Shown here: one piece after another, positions 35,424 through 43,645 of the stretch | Layout of the letters: every line of letters begins with the position of its first letter | Position numbering within the stretch: position 1 is the first letter of the stretch | Origin: Alistipes sp. | GTDB taxonomy: Bacteria > Bacteroidota > Bacteroidia > Bacteroidales > Rikenellaceae | Assembly: GCA_017630455.1 (NCBI GenBank) | Contig: JAGBVG010000006.1 | Coordinates: 1 to 64,000 of the forward strand | Length of the DNA: 64,000 bases | Direction: 5' to 3' | Notes under the pieces: generated by a model | The model's database searches: none | Told to the model about the DNA's origin: nothing | Seen by the model: the letters and a program-made list of their open reading frames with translations, nothing else | Made by a program: the position numbers and the translations under genes

Positions 35424-36620
35424 ATGAAGAAATTTTTGGCGCTTGTAGCGCTTGTAGCAGTTGCCCTCACGGCGTGTGACAAGGGCAGCACAGAGCAAAC
35501 CTTCACCTCGACTATCGAGCTCTATTCAAATGAGGTAGTCATAGCCAAGGGCGGTGGCGAGAAGATTGTGGAGTTTAAACTCAATAATGGTCAGGGTGGC
35601 AAGGTTACTGCCGAGGCTGACGCAGAGTGGCTCGAGGCACGTGTGGAGTTCAATGCCGAGGTTGTGATCACAGCCCAGGCTAACGAGGGTGACGCTCGCG
35701 AGGCTAAGGTTACGGTGAAATATCAGGGCGCTAAGGATGCTGTAATCACCGTGAAGCAGAAGGCTGGCAATGTAGAGTTTGACGAGGAGTTCGCTGCAAA
35801 GCGCTTCGAGGGTCAGTATTTCGGCTCTGGAAACTACTTCGTGACACTCTCGGACATCGGTCTTGCGAAGGATGGTAGTCACAAGGCTAACGGCACATAC
35901 TACATCTTCGACTTCTACGGTAACACTCCAAGCGACGAGGAGTACCCTATGTTGCCTAACGGCACTTACACCTTCGACGCTGCGAACACCGGTGCTAACG
36001 GCACATTCTCGGATGAGAATAGTTGGTATGGTGTAACCAACGCTGCGGGAGAGTATGCTACGGCAAGAAGCTACAAAACAGCTACTGTAACCGTTGAGGA
36101 TGGCGTGTTTGAGGCACTCATAGAGTTCAACAATGGCGAGGTACACCGTGTGGTGTATGAGGGTGACCTCACAGCGGTACTCGACGACACTACGCTCTCG
36201 GCAGATACCACAATCGCCATCGAGGGTGCGGAGATTGTCGCTACGAACTATGGTGACTTGTACGAGGTAGGTATGCAGAACTGGTACATCGAGGTTAAGA
36301 AGGATGACAAGGTTATCTTGCTCGACGTCTTCTCGGCATCTACGACAGACCCATCGGGCGTATACCAGGTGTTGTCGGGTGCGGAGTATGCCAATAAGTT
36401 CATCCCAGGATTTATGGATGGCAGCGAGCTTGTAGGAGCGTGGTATGGCTCTGTCTCTAACGGTAAGTTCAAGGTTATCGCGCCTATGGTAGACGGCGTT
36501 ATAAAGATTGAGGTCTTGGGCAACACCGCGACTATAGACTTCGGCGTATGGGACGATGGTGGTAACCTCATCGACGGCTCTGCATCAGGAGCATATAGCG
36601 TTGGCAAGGCGGAGGAATAA
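35424..36620 (+). CDS. BACON lipoprotein with two beta modules
   Basis: 398-residue lipoprotein with lipobox LTAC (Cys18). A BACON domain lies at about 30-116 (LYSNEVVIAKGGGEKIVEFK, AEWLEARVE, DAVITVKQ). Two modules of the type seen in the preceding gene follow at about 125-252 (NYFVTLSDIG, LPNGTYTFDAANTGANGTF, VYEGDLTAV) and about 258-392 (YEVGMQNWYIEV, LVGAWYG). It has its own promoter but no obvious terminator before the next gene, so the third lipoprotein may be co-transcribed. It is a likely duplicate of its neighbours with module loss. Function unknown beyond the probable surface location. Confidence 0.8.
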   Translation: MKKFLALVALVAVALTACDKGSTEQTFTSTIELYSNEVVIAKGGGEKIVEFKLNNGQGGKVTAEADAEWLEARVEFNAEVVITAQANEGDAREAKVTVKYQGAKDAVITVKQKAGNVEFDEEFAAKRFEGQYFGSGNYFVTLSDIGLAKDGSHKANGTYYIFDFYGNTPSDEEYPMLPNGTYTFDAANTGANGTFSDENSWYGVTNAAGEYATARSYKTATVTVEDGVFEALIEFNNGEVHRVVYEGDLTAVLDDTTLSADTTIAIEGAEIVATNYGDLYEVGMQNWYIEVKKDDKVILLDVFSASTTDPSGVYQVLSGAEYANKFIPGFMDGSELVGAWYGSVSNGKFKVIAPMVDGVIKIEVLGNTATIDFGVWDDGGNLIDGSASGAYSVGKAEE

Positions 36621-36687
36621 TTAGGAATTACTAATTACTCACTACTCACTGAACACAATATCACATTATAAACCTAAATAAACTATT

Positions 36688-38406
36688 ATGAAAAAGTTAT
36701 TTTTCTTGTTGTTCGCGTTGCCACTTTTCGCAGCGTGTACAGAGACAGGCAATGAGCCTGAGCCACAGCCTCAGCCAGAGCCTGAGAAGAAGGCTCAGTT
36801 GATCCTCACATCAAATGAGGTTATGAACTTCAACGCCGAGGGCGGCCAGGGTCTTATCGACTACACCCTTGTGAATGCTAAGGAGGGCGTAGAGTTCGCT
36901 TCTGAGTGCGAGGCCGACTGGATCTCAGACTTCGTATTCGGCGAGGACATCACCTTCGTTGTTGCTGAGAACGAGGGCGAGGCTCGTGAGGCACAGATTG
37001 TTATCACCTATGCTGAGGCATCTATGGAGGTAACCGTAAAGCAGGCTGCAAAGACCGAGGAGCCAGAGCCAACGGCTCCTATTATCGTCATCTCATCGGA
37101 GAATCCTATGGAGTTCGACATGAACGGTGGTATCGGTACTATCGAGTACACTATCGAGAACCCTATCGCTGGCGTATCACTCACTGCTAAGGCTGACGCA
37201 GCTTGGATTGCACAGACCACAGTTCAGGCTGAGAAGATTATCTTCCAGGTGTTGGCAAACGAGGTTGAGGAGGCTCGCGAGGGTAAGATTACCTTGACCT
37301 ATGGTATGCTCGAGCCAGTGGAGGTTATCGTGAAGCAGGCAGCATATGCTGCTCCAGCTCCTGTATTCACCTTTGACCCTGCAACTTTGGAGGTAAGCTT
37401 TGAGGGTGGCGCACAGAGCGTTGCTTACACTATCGAGAACGCTATCGAGGGTGCAGAGGTTGTTGCTACTTGCGAGGCAGCGTGGGTATCTAACCTCGTT
37501 GCTACTAATGGCACTTTGACCTTCGATGTAGCTGCTAACGAGGAGTCACTCCGTCAGGCTATCATCGTTTTGACTTATGGCGACTATGCGTTTGAGTACG
37601 TCGTTAAGCAGCTTCCTGCAAACTACAACCCAGGTTTGAACTACCTCGCATTCACAGTTGTGGAGGCTTGGGCAGACCTCAAGGAGGGTGGTAACGTATG
37701 GAACGTAACATTCGTTGAGCACGACGAGCTTTTGGGTGATATGCAGACTGTTATCAGCTTCTACATTGAGGAGGCTAACGTTCACAGCCTTGTTTCAGGC
37801 ACATACACTACTGCCGAGGGTACTATCTTGCTTAACAATGCATCACGCAACGGCTACTCTACTTACCGTGCTAACGCATCGTTGGCAACTGATATCTCAG
37901 ATGCATCGTTTGTTGTTGCAGTAGATACTGAGACTCAGACTATCTCGTTCGACGGCTCGTTCCAGGCTGGTAACGACATTGTAGCCTTGAGCTACACAGG
38001 CGCAGTACGTGGTATGGACCTTTCAGGTAACACATCTAACGAGGTTAACTGCACAGAGTGGAAGCGTTTCGACAAGAACTATCAGGATGCTACCGAGTGT
38101 ATCTTCACTGGTAGATCATCAGACAACGCATTGGAGATTATGTTCCACATCCAGCACTCTGGTGGCACTAAGGTTATCCCTGCAGGTACTTACGAGGTAG
38201 CACCATTCGAGCCACAGGGTGATGTATTGGCAGACACTTCAACTGTTACCTATAACTCTGTAAAGGATTCGTTCGCGTCTGGTTCTATCACAGTTACTCA
38301 CCTCCGTGGTATGTACAACTTCGAGTTCGAGATCGTTGATACTCTCGGTCGTCGTTTCACTGGCAACTATACTGGTGAGCTCGGCAATGGTGGTACAAAC
38401 CCATAA
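36688..38406 (+). CDS. Lipoprotein with three BACON domains
   Basis: 572-residue lipoprotein with lipobox FAAC (Cys17) and a spacer NEPEPQPQPEPEKK. Three consecutive BACON domains lie at about 35-125, 130-222 and 227-312; each has an E/D-x-W core (EADWISD, DAAWIAQ, EAAWVSN) and ends VKQ (VTVKQ, VIVKQ, YVVKQ). Two C-terminal beta modules follow at about 315-440 and 445-570, with SGTYTTAEGT and PAGTYEVAPF turns and closing strands YTGAV and YTGEL. No promoter box is seen in the 67-nt gap upstream. A terminator follows at 38454. Confidence 0.8.
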   Translation: MKKLFFLLFALPLFAACTETGNEPEPQPQPEPEKKAQLILTSNEVMNFNAEGGQGLIDYTLVNAKEGVEFASECEADWISDFVFGEDITFVVAENEGEAREAQIVITYAEASMEVTVKQAAKTEEPEPTAPIIVISSENPMEFDMNGGIGTIEYTIENPIAGVSLTAKADAAWIAQTTVQAEKIIFQVLANEVEEAREGKITLTYGMLEPVEVIVKQAAYAAPAPVFTFDPATLEVSFEGGAQSVAYTIENAIEGAEVVATCEAAWVSNLVATNGTLTFDVAANEESLRQAIIVLTYGDYAFEYVVKQLPANYNPGLNYLAFTVVEAWADLKEGGNVWNVTFVEHDELLGDMQTVISFYIEEANVHSLVSGTYTTAEGTILLNNASRNGYSTYRANASLATDISDASFVVAVDTETQTISFDGSFQAGNDIVALSYTGAVRGMDLSGNTSNEVNCTEWKRFDKNYQDATECIFTGRSSDNALEIMFHIQHSGGTKVIPAGTYEVAPFEPQGDVLADTSTVTYNSVKDSFASGSITVTHLRGMYNFEFEIVDTLGRRFTGNYTGELGNGGTNP

Positions 38407-38453
38407 TCGGCCATTGTAAGGCAATTTCGCGGCTCTGTGGCCGTGAACAAAAC

Positions 38454-38490
38454 GAGGTGTGCTCCGTAGTGGGCACACCTCTTTCTTTTG
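38454..38490 (+). terminator. Intrinsic terminator of the third BACON gene
   Basis: Stem GAGGTGTGC/GCACACCTC around TCCGTAGTGG, followed by TTTCTTTTG. Confidence 0.88.
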
Positions 38491-38596
38491 TTGTATGGGG
38501 GGGGTAAGGAGTTTAGGGAGGATAGGGAGGTTAAGGAGCGAGAGGGATAAAAGTTGTTGCGCGCGATTATAAGACGTTCGGTAGCGAGAGGGAATT

Positions 38597-38716
38597 TATT
38601 GTCAGAGTGGTACAGATGTGGCGCTGACACGAAAAAGCCACCGATGGGTAGTACTTGACGTACGTCCCATTGGTGGCGTTGACTGAAGCGTCACAGATGT
38701 GCCGCTATCACAATAA
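38597..38716. repeat. Structured intergenic element, copy D
   Basis: The central hairpin spans 38637-38677: a 12-bp stem GCCACCGATGGG/CCCATTGGTGGC enclosing GTAC (38651-38654), TTGAC, GTAC (38660-38663). The left hairpin is GTCAG/CTGAC with a CAGATG loop; the right is AGCG/CGCT with CACAGATGTG. Outer ends TTATTGT and ACAATAA pair. On the minus strand the central stem is followed by TTTTTC, as in an intrinsic terminator for guaA. TATCAC lies 9 nt from the guaA stop. Confidence 0.82.
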
Positions 38717-38720
38717 ATTA

Positions 38721-40250
38721 TTATTCCCACTCAATTGTTGCTGGTGGCTTTGAGGAGATGTCGTAGACTACGCGGTTGACGCCTCGTACCTTGTTGATAA
38801 TCTCATTCGATAGACGTGCCAAAATCTCATATGGGATATGTACCCAATCGGCAGTCATACCATCGGTAGACTGTACAGCACGGAGAGCTACGCAACGCTC
38901 GTATGTACGCTCATCACCCATAACACCTACCGACTGAACAGGCAACAAGATAGCGCCTGCCTGCCAAATCTTATCGTACCAGCCTGTCTCGCGGAGGATG
39001 TCGAGGTAAATCTTGTCGACGTTCTGCAAAATCTCTACCTTCTCGCGGGTAATCTCACCAAGAATACGGATGGCAAGACCTGGACCTGGGAATGGATGAC
39101 GGTTGATAAGGCGGTCGCTCATACCCATAGAACGGCCTACGCGGCGTACCTCGTCCTTGAACAAAAGACGCAATGGCTCAACAACCTTAAGGCCCATCTT
39201 CTCTGGAAGACCACCTACGTTATGGTGCGACTTGATGACTACGGCTGTGCCGTTAACCTGCGCTGACTCAACAACATCTGGGTAGATAGTACCCTGACCG
39301 AGCCACTTAACGCCCTGCAACTTCTTAGCCTCCTGCTCGAAGACCTCCACGAAGTCGCGACCGATAATCTTACGCTTGGTCTCTGGGTCGGTGACGCCAG
39401 CCAAGTCGCCAAGGAACTTCTCCGAAGCATCTACGCCCTTAACATTTAGGCCAAGGCCACGGTAAGAGTCGATAACCTCCGCGAACTCATCCTTACGCAA
39501 AAGACCCGAGTCAACGAAGATACAGTACAAATTCTCGCCGATAGCCTTGTGCAACAACATCGCAGCAACAGAAGAGTCTACGCCACCCGAGAGACCAAGG
39601 ACAACCTTGTCGTCGCCCAACTTCTCGCGCAACTCCTTAACGGTGCTCTCCACGAAACTATCTGGAGTCCAATCGCCCTTGCAGCCACAGATGCCCTTCA
39701 CGAAGTTCTCAATCATTGTGAAGCCCTCCTCAGAGTGGTAAACCTCAGGATGGAACTGGATACCCCAAGTCTGCTCGCCCGCGATGCGGTAAGCAGCGCA
39801 CGCCACATCCTCGGTAGAGGCGATGATGTCGTAACCCTCGGGGATGGTGGTGATGGTGTCGCCGTGGCTCATCCACACCTGTGATGATGGTGAGAGACGC
39901 TGCATAAGTTCGTCGTCAGCCTTAACGACGCGCATCTGCGCACGGCCATACTCTCTACTTGGTGATGCCTCGACCTTGCCACCGAAGAAGTGAGCGAGGT
40001 ACTGCGCACCATAGCATACGCCAAGGAGCGGCATCTTACCCTTGATAGCCTCGAGGTTGAAGCGTGGAGCACCCTCCTCGCGCACCGAACGTGGTGAACC
40101 AGAGAGAATAACGCCGCGCACCGACTCATCGAGTGTTGGTGGGTTGTTGAATGGGTGAATCTCGCAATATACCATCATCTCACGAATGCGTCGTGCGATG
40201 AGCTGGGTGTACTGCGACCCAAAGTCTATGATTATAATCTTATCTGTCAT
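38721..40250 (-). CDS. guaA: GMP synthase (glutamine-hydrolysing)
   Basis: Converts XMP to GMP using glutamine and ATP. The 509 residues contain the class I amidotransferase domain with the catalytic cysteine in [11 protein letters not shown] and [10 protein letters not shown], the ATP-pyrophosphatase P-loop [19 protein letters not shown], and the C-terminal dimerisation domain with [16 protein letters not shown] and the terminal KPPATIEWE. It lies downstream of guaB on the same strand, separated by copy E of the structured element, so the two adjacent GMP-pathway genes may be separate transcripts or an attenuated operon. Copy D follows its stop. Confidence 0.98.
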   Translation of the reverse strand: MTDKIIIIDFGSQYTQLIARRIREMMVYCEIHPFNNPPTLDESVRGVILSGSPRSVREEGAPRFNLEAIKGKMPLLGVCYGAQYLAHFFGGKVEASPSREYGRAQMRVVKADDELMQRLSPSSQVWMSHGDTITTIPEGYDIIASTEDVACAAYRIAGEQTWGIQFHPEVYHSEEGFTMIENFVKGICGCKGDWTPDSFVESTVKELREKLGDDKVVLGLSGGVDSSVAAMLLHKAIGENLYCIFVDSGLLRKDEFAEVIDSYRGLGLNVKGVDASEKFLGDLAGVTDPETKRKIIGRDFVEVFEQEAKKLQGVKWLGQGTIYPDVVESAQVNGTAVVIKSHHNVGGLPEKMGLKVVEPLRLLFKDEVRRVGRSMGMSDRLINRHPFPGPGLAIRILGEITREKVEILQNVDKIYLDILRETGWYDKIWQAGAILLPVQSVGVMGDERTYERCVALRAVQSTDGMTADWVHIPYEILARLSNEIINKVRGVNRVVYDISSKPPATIEWE

Positions 40251-40287
40251 ATAATGTTATAAATTATCTTTCTTATCCCGACCGTTT

Positions 40288-40404
40288 GGTGTCAGAATGG
40301 GTTAGATGCAACGCTCGGCAAAATTGACTACGATGGGCTGTACTTAGGCGTACTGCCCATTGTAGGCATATTTTGTTAGCGGCAGCAGATGACCCATTAT
40401 CACG
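40288..40404. repeat. Structured intergenic element, copy E
   Basis: The central hairpin spans 40328-40365: an 11-bp stem CTACGATGGGC/GCCCATTGTAG enclosing GTAC (40340-40343), TTAGGC, GTAC (40350-40353). The left arm GTGTCAGAATGGGTTAGATG and the right arm CAGATGACCCATTATCAC pair through AATGGGT/ACCCATT. TTATCAC lies 6 nt past the guaB stop. It is the only copy between two genes of the same strand in one pathway (guaB upstream, guaA downstream), where it could tune read-through. Confidence 0.82.
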
Positions 40405-40409
40405 CCAAA

Positions 40410-41882
40410 CTACTCGCCTCGTGAGTAGTTAGGTGTCTCCGAAGTGATGGTGATGTCGTGAGGGTGATTCTCCGTAACACCGCTCGAGGTGATGCGGATG
40501 AAACGCGCAGTCTGCAATGTATCGATATCCTTAGCACCACAGTAGCCCATACCCGCACGGAGACCTCCTACCAACTGATATACCGTCTCGGCAAGCTTAC
40601 CCTTGAAAGGTACGCGACCCACGATACCCTCTGGAACGAGCTTCATAACATTCACCTCGCCCTTCTGGAAGTAACGATCCGCAGAACCAGCCTTCATAGC
40701 GTCGATAGAGCCCATACCACGGTAAGCCTTGAACTTACGACCATTATATATAATAGTCTCGCCTGGCGACTCCTCGGTGCCGGCAAACATAGAGCCCACC
40801 ATAACGCAGTTACCACCAGCAGCCAATGCCTTAACGATATCGCCAGAGTAACGAAGACCACCATCGGCAATGATAGGCACACCAGCCTTCTTAGCCTCGG
40901 TACTTGCAGCGTAGATAGCCGACAACTGAGGAACGCCAACACCCGCGATGATACGTGTGGTGCAGATAGAGCCAGGGCCGATACCCACCTTGATGCCATC
41001 CGCGCCATTCTCGCAGAGGTACTTTGCAGCCTCGGCAGTGGCGATGTTACCACACACAACGTCGAGGTGTGGATATGTAGCCTTGATCTTCTTCAACAAA
41101 TCGACAACGCCCTTTGTGTGGCCGTGTGCTGAGTCGAGAACCACGGCGTCCACCTCCTCAGCAACAAGAGCTGCCACGCGGTCCATAGCGTCTGGGGTGA
41201 TGCCGATACCCGCAGCTACACGCAAACGGCCCTTAGCATCCTTGCACGCCATAGGGTTATCCTTGAGCTTTGTGATGTCGCGGTAGGTGATGAGACCCAC
41301 GAGTTTGCCGTCGTTATCCACTACCGGTAGCTTCTCGATCTTGTTTGCGAGCAACACCTCAGCAGCGCTCTTGAGGTCGGTCTCGTGTGTTGTCACGATA
41401 TTCTCCTTGGTCATCACCTCCTCAATCTTGCGCTCCATATCGCTCTGGAAGCGGAGATCGCGGTTTGTGACGATACCAATGAGGTAACCCTTCTCGTCAA
41501 CAACAGGGATACCACCAATCTTATTCTCCTGCATAAGGTTGAGCGCATCGCCCACGGTGTTATCCTTGAGGATTGTCACAGGGTCGTAAATCATACCGCT
41601 CTCGGCACGCTTCACACGGCGCACGTGGGCTGCCTGTGCTGCGATGGACATATTCTTGTGGATAACGCCGATACCACCCTCACGCGCCAAAGCGATAGCG
41701 AGCGTAGCCTCAGTAACGGTATCCATAGCCGCCGAGACGATAGGTATGTTCAAAGTGATGTTTCGAGAGAATCGAGCGACTGTCGACACCTCGCGAGGCA
41801 AAACCTCAGAGTAGGCTGGTACGAGCAACACATCATCAAATGTGAGACCTGTTGGCAGTACCCTTTCATCAATAAATGACAT
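40410..41882 (-). CDS. guaB: IMP dehydrogenase
   Basis: NAD-dependent oxidation of IMP to XMP, the committed step to guanine nucleotides. The 490 residues show the N-terminal catalytic strand [19 protein letters not shown], two CBS domains (about 95-205, [20 protein letters not shown] and [20 protein letters not shown]), the cysteine loop [20 protein letters not shown], the phosphate loop [20 protein letters not shown], and the flap [11 protein letters not shown]. Length is normal. Copy E follows the stop codon; guaA is next in the same direction. Confidence 0.98.
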   Translation of the reverse strand: MSFIDERVLPTGLTFDDVLLVPAYSEVLPREVSTVARFSRNITLNIPIVSAAMDTVTEATLAIALAREGGIGVIHKNMSIAAQAAHVRRVKRAESGMIYDPVTILKDNTVGDALNLMQENKIGGIPVVDEKGYLIGIVTNRDLRFQSDMERKIEEVMTKENIVTTHETDLKSAAEVLLANKIEKLPVVDNDGKLVGLITYRDITKLKDNPMACKDAKGRLRVAAGIGITPDAMDRVAALVAEEVDAVVLDSAHGHTKGVVDLLKKIKATYPHLDVVCGNIATAEAAKYLCENGADGIKVGIGPGSICTTRIIAGVGVPQLSAIYAASTEAKKAGVPIIADGGLRYSGDIVKALAAGGNCVMVGSMFAGTEESPGETIIYNGRKFKAYRGMGSIDAMKAGSADRYFQKGEVNVMKLVPEGIVGRVPFKGKLAETVYQLVGGLRAGMGYCGAKDIDTLQTARFIRITSSGVTENHPHDITITSETPNYSRGE

Positions 41883-41921
41883 ATCAGGTAAATTTTAGGT
41901 ATTACATTTTTTTGTTGCCTA

Positions 41922-41953
41922 CAAAAGTAATGAAAATTTCTGAGAAGTACAAC
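41922..41953 (-). promoter_or_regulatory. Promoter of guaB
   Basis: Minus-strand GTTG (41950-41953) and TACTTTTG (41922-41929) with a 20-nt spacer, 40 nt before the guaB ATG. Confidence 0.65.
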
Positions 41954-42033
41954 AGCTAAATAAAAAAAAGTACGATTTAGAGTCTGTGGTTAAATATTGC
42001 CCCTGGTAAAATTAAATTATTTTACCTCAGCAC

Positions 42034-42064
42034 TTGATAAATGGGCTTTCATATTGTATATTTG
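42034..42064 (+). promoter_or_regulatory. Promoter of the 42086 gene
   Basis: TTGA (42034-42037) and TATATTTG (42057-42064) are separated by 19 nt. An in-frame ATG at 42041 lies inside this promoter and is therefore rejected as the start. Confidence 0.7.
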
Positions 42065-42085
42065 TACAATAAAGTTAAATTATTT

Positions 42086-42706
42086 ATGAGACAATTTTTT
42101 ACTATTCTGATTGCTTTTGCGTCACTTATACTTATGTTGCTTGGCAACAACGCCCTACGCAACGAGAATCAACGACTGATGGCGAACAACGAGGCACTGC
42201 AGAGCGAGATGAAGCTCTACCGCACACGCCTCGGCAAGTCGGCGGCATCTGTGGCAGAGCTACGCCTGACACTCTCAGAGCTGCGCGACAGGCACGCTGA
42301 TGCCCTGTGCGAGATAGAGTCTATGGAGCTGAAGCTGCGCCGCGTGAAGAGCTATGCCGAGAGCGTTGCACGCACAACGATTGTCGAGACATTACACCTT
42401 GAGCCACAGCGTGATACTGCCATACTCAATGACGGCATTGCCACCACCCCACTGCGCTGGAGCGTAGACTACCACGACGGGCATATCGCAATCTCGGGTG
42501 AGGTGTGGCGCGACACCTTGAGCCTTAACATCGAAAGCATCGACACACTGCGACAAGTGGTGCATCGCATCCCGCGCCGCTTCCTTGGCATACCTTACGG
42601 CACGAAGTATCTGCGCCAGGAGATAACATCTTCAAATCCACACACCACGCTAATTTACAGCGAGTATATAACGATAGATAGACGAATAGGAAACAAAAAA
42701 TGGTAG
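42086..42706 (+). CDS. Small membrane-anchored coiled-coil protein (DUF6549-like)
   Basis: 206 residues from the ATG that follows the promoter. An N-terminal membrane segment (FFTILIAFASLILMLLGNNA) leads into a predicted coiled coil at about 25-105 (ENQRLMANNEALQSEMKLYR, ELRLTLSELRDRHADALCEI). A C-terminal beta domain contains VHRIPRRFLGIPYGTKYLRQ and SNPHTTLIYSEYI. That last pattern recalls DUF6549 proteins, which I associate from memory with phage or mobile regions of Bacteroidota; no such neighbours are present here. The function is not known. It is monocistronic, with a hairpin terminator overlapping its stop codon. Confidence 0.75.
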   Translation: MRQFFTILIAFASLILMLLGNNALRNENQRLMANNEALQSEMKLYRTRLGKSAASVAELRLTLSELRDRHADALCEIESMELKLRRVKSYAESVARTTIVETLHLEPQRDTAILNDGIATTPLRWSVDYHDGHIAISGEVWRDTLSLNIESIDTLRQVVHRIPRRFLGIPYGTKYLRQEITSSNPHTTLIYSEYITIDRRIGNKKW

Positions 42707-42725
42707 TAGGTACAACCTACTACCA
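42701..42725. terminator. Bidirectional terminator hairpin
   Basis: A perfect 11-bp stem TGGTAGTAGGT/ACCTACTACCA with a 3-nt loop, preceded by AAAAAA. It covers the last codons of the 42086 gene and lies 24 nt past the stop of the convergent 42749 gene, for which the A run reads as a T tract. Confidence 0.85.
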
Positions 42726-42748
42726 TTCATCACTCAAACGTCTCGCGA

Positions 42749-43597
42749 TTAGAACGAGAAGCCGGCCTTAAGCAATGCGTAATGGCGGTTTGTGGTAGGG
42801 TTATAGGTATAGCCCAACTCCACAGGTATGGTCACCTTATCAACCTCGAAGTCGCGCGTAAGAACAAGACTCAAATTCGTAACATTGAAGCCCTTAGGCT
42901 GATTATCAAAGTCCAAAGTATAGGCACCATCAACCATCTTACGTGGTCCTGCCATCCAGAACGGACCTGTCCAAGGCGCAGCACCTGCAATGATCTCCAT
43001 ATCAAGCACATCGCCGAAAGGCTGTGTGTAGCCCACCTCAAAGTATGATGAGAAGGCACGCTTGCCATTAGGCAGGCGGTCCGCAGCGTGGAGGAAGGTG
43101 GTTGCCCAGTGCAGACGCAAGCGGTCAAAAAATGTGTAATCTATGGTAGCCGTGAGGTTATGCGCCTCCTTGTCGAAGAAACTCTGCGCGCCAAAGTCTG
43201 GACCCGCACCGCAGAAGACATCGTAGATAGTCACAGAGAGGTTCTCGTGGTCGAAGCCGAGGAACATATCAAATTCCTTGTAATCGCTTAGGAGCGAGGC
43301 ATTTCCCCAGAGGTTAATATAGAACTTACCGTAGCCGAGGGTAAGCGATGGCTGGAACGATGGGTCGAACATATTACCCGTATACGACTGGTCGTAACCG
43401 CGCCACATATAGTTCGATGCGAGGTCGAAGCCCGCCTCCCACCAGAACGCCCACTCGTCATCCTCCTCGTGGTCGCAGCAGCACTCCTCTGAGCAATCCA
43501 TAAGTGGGTTAACACTCTGTGAAACAGCCTCTGGCTGAGCAGCATACAACGGCAACGACACGCAAAGCGCAAGTACAAAAGCAAATATTTTCTTCAT
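42749..43597 (-). CDS. Outer-membrane beta-barrel protein, TIGR02001-like
   Basis: 282-residue exported protein: signal peptide 1-19 (KIFAFVLALCVSLPLYA), then alternating amphipathic strands ending in a terminal aromatic strand HYALLKAGFSF, as expected of outer-membrane barrels. The block GFDLASNYMWRGYDQSYTGN resembles the TIGR02001 (Gcw_chp) family of uncertain function. Between the signal peptide and the barrel lies an unusual Cys/acidic patch, MDCSEECCCDHEEDDEW (about 33-49), which could bind metal. It lies 49 nt downstream of potD on the same strand and may be read with the polyamine importer operon; whether it takes part in uptake is unknown. Confidence 0.7.
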   Translation of the reverse strand: MKKIFAFVLALCVSLPLYAAQPEAVSQSVNPLMDCSEECCCDHEEDDEWAFWWEAGFDLASNYMWRGYDQSYTGNMFDPSFQPSLTLGYGKFYINLWGNASLLSDYKEFDMFLGFDHENLSVTIYDVFCGAGPDFGAQSFFDKEAHNLTATIDYTFFDRLRLHWATTFLHAADRLPNGKRAFSSYFEVGYTQPFGDVLDMEIIAGAAPWTGPFWMAGPRKMVDGAYTLDFDNQPKGFNVTNLSLVLTRDFEVDKVTIPVELGYTYNPTTNRHYALLKAGFSF

Positions 43598-43645
43598 TTT
43601 CGTCTCTTTATTTTAATTAAGGTTTAGGAATAATAATTAGATTGA

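Noticed and set aside
42041..42085. Upstream start of the 42086 gene giving 221 residues
   Set aside because: The ATG lies between the -33 and -7 boxes, so it would not be on the transcript.
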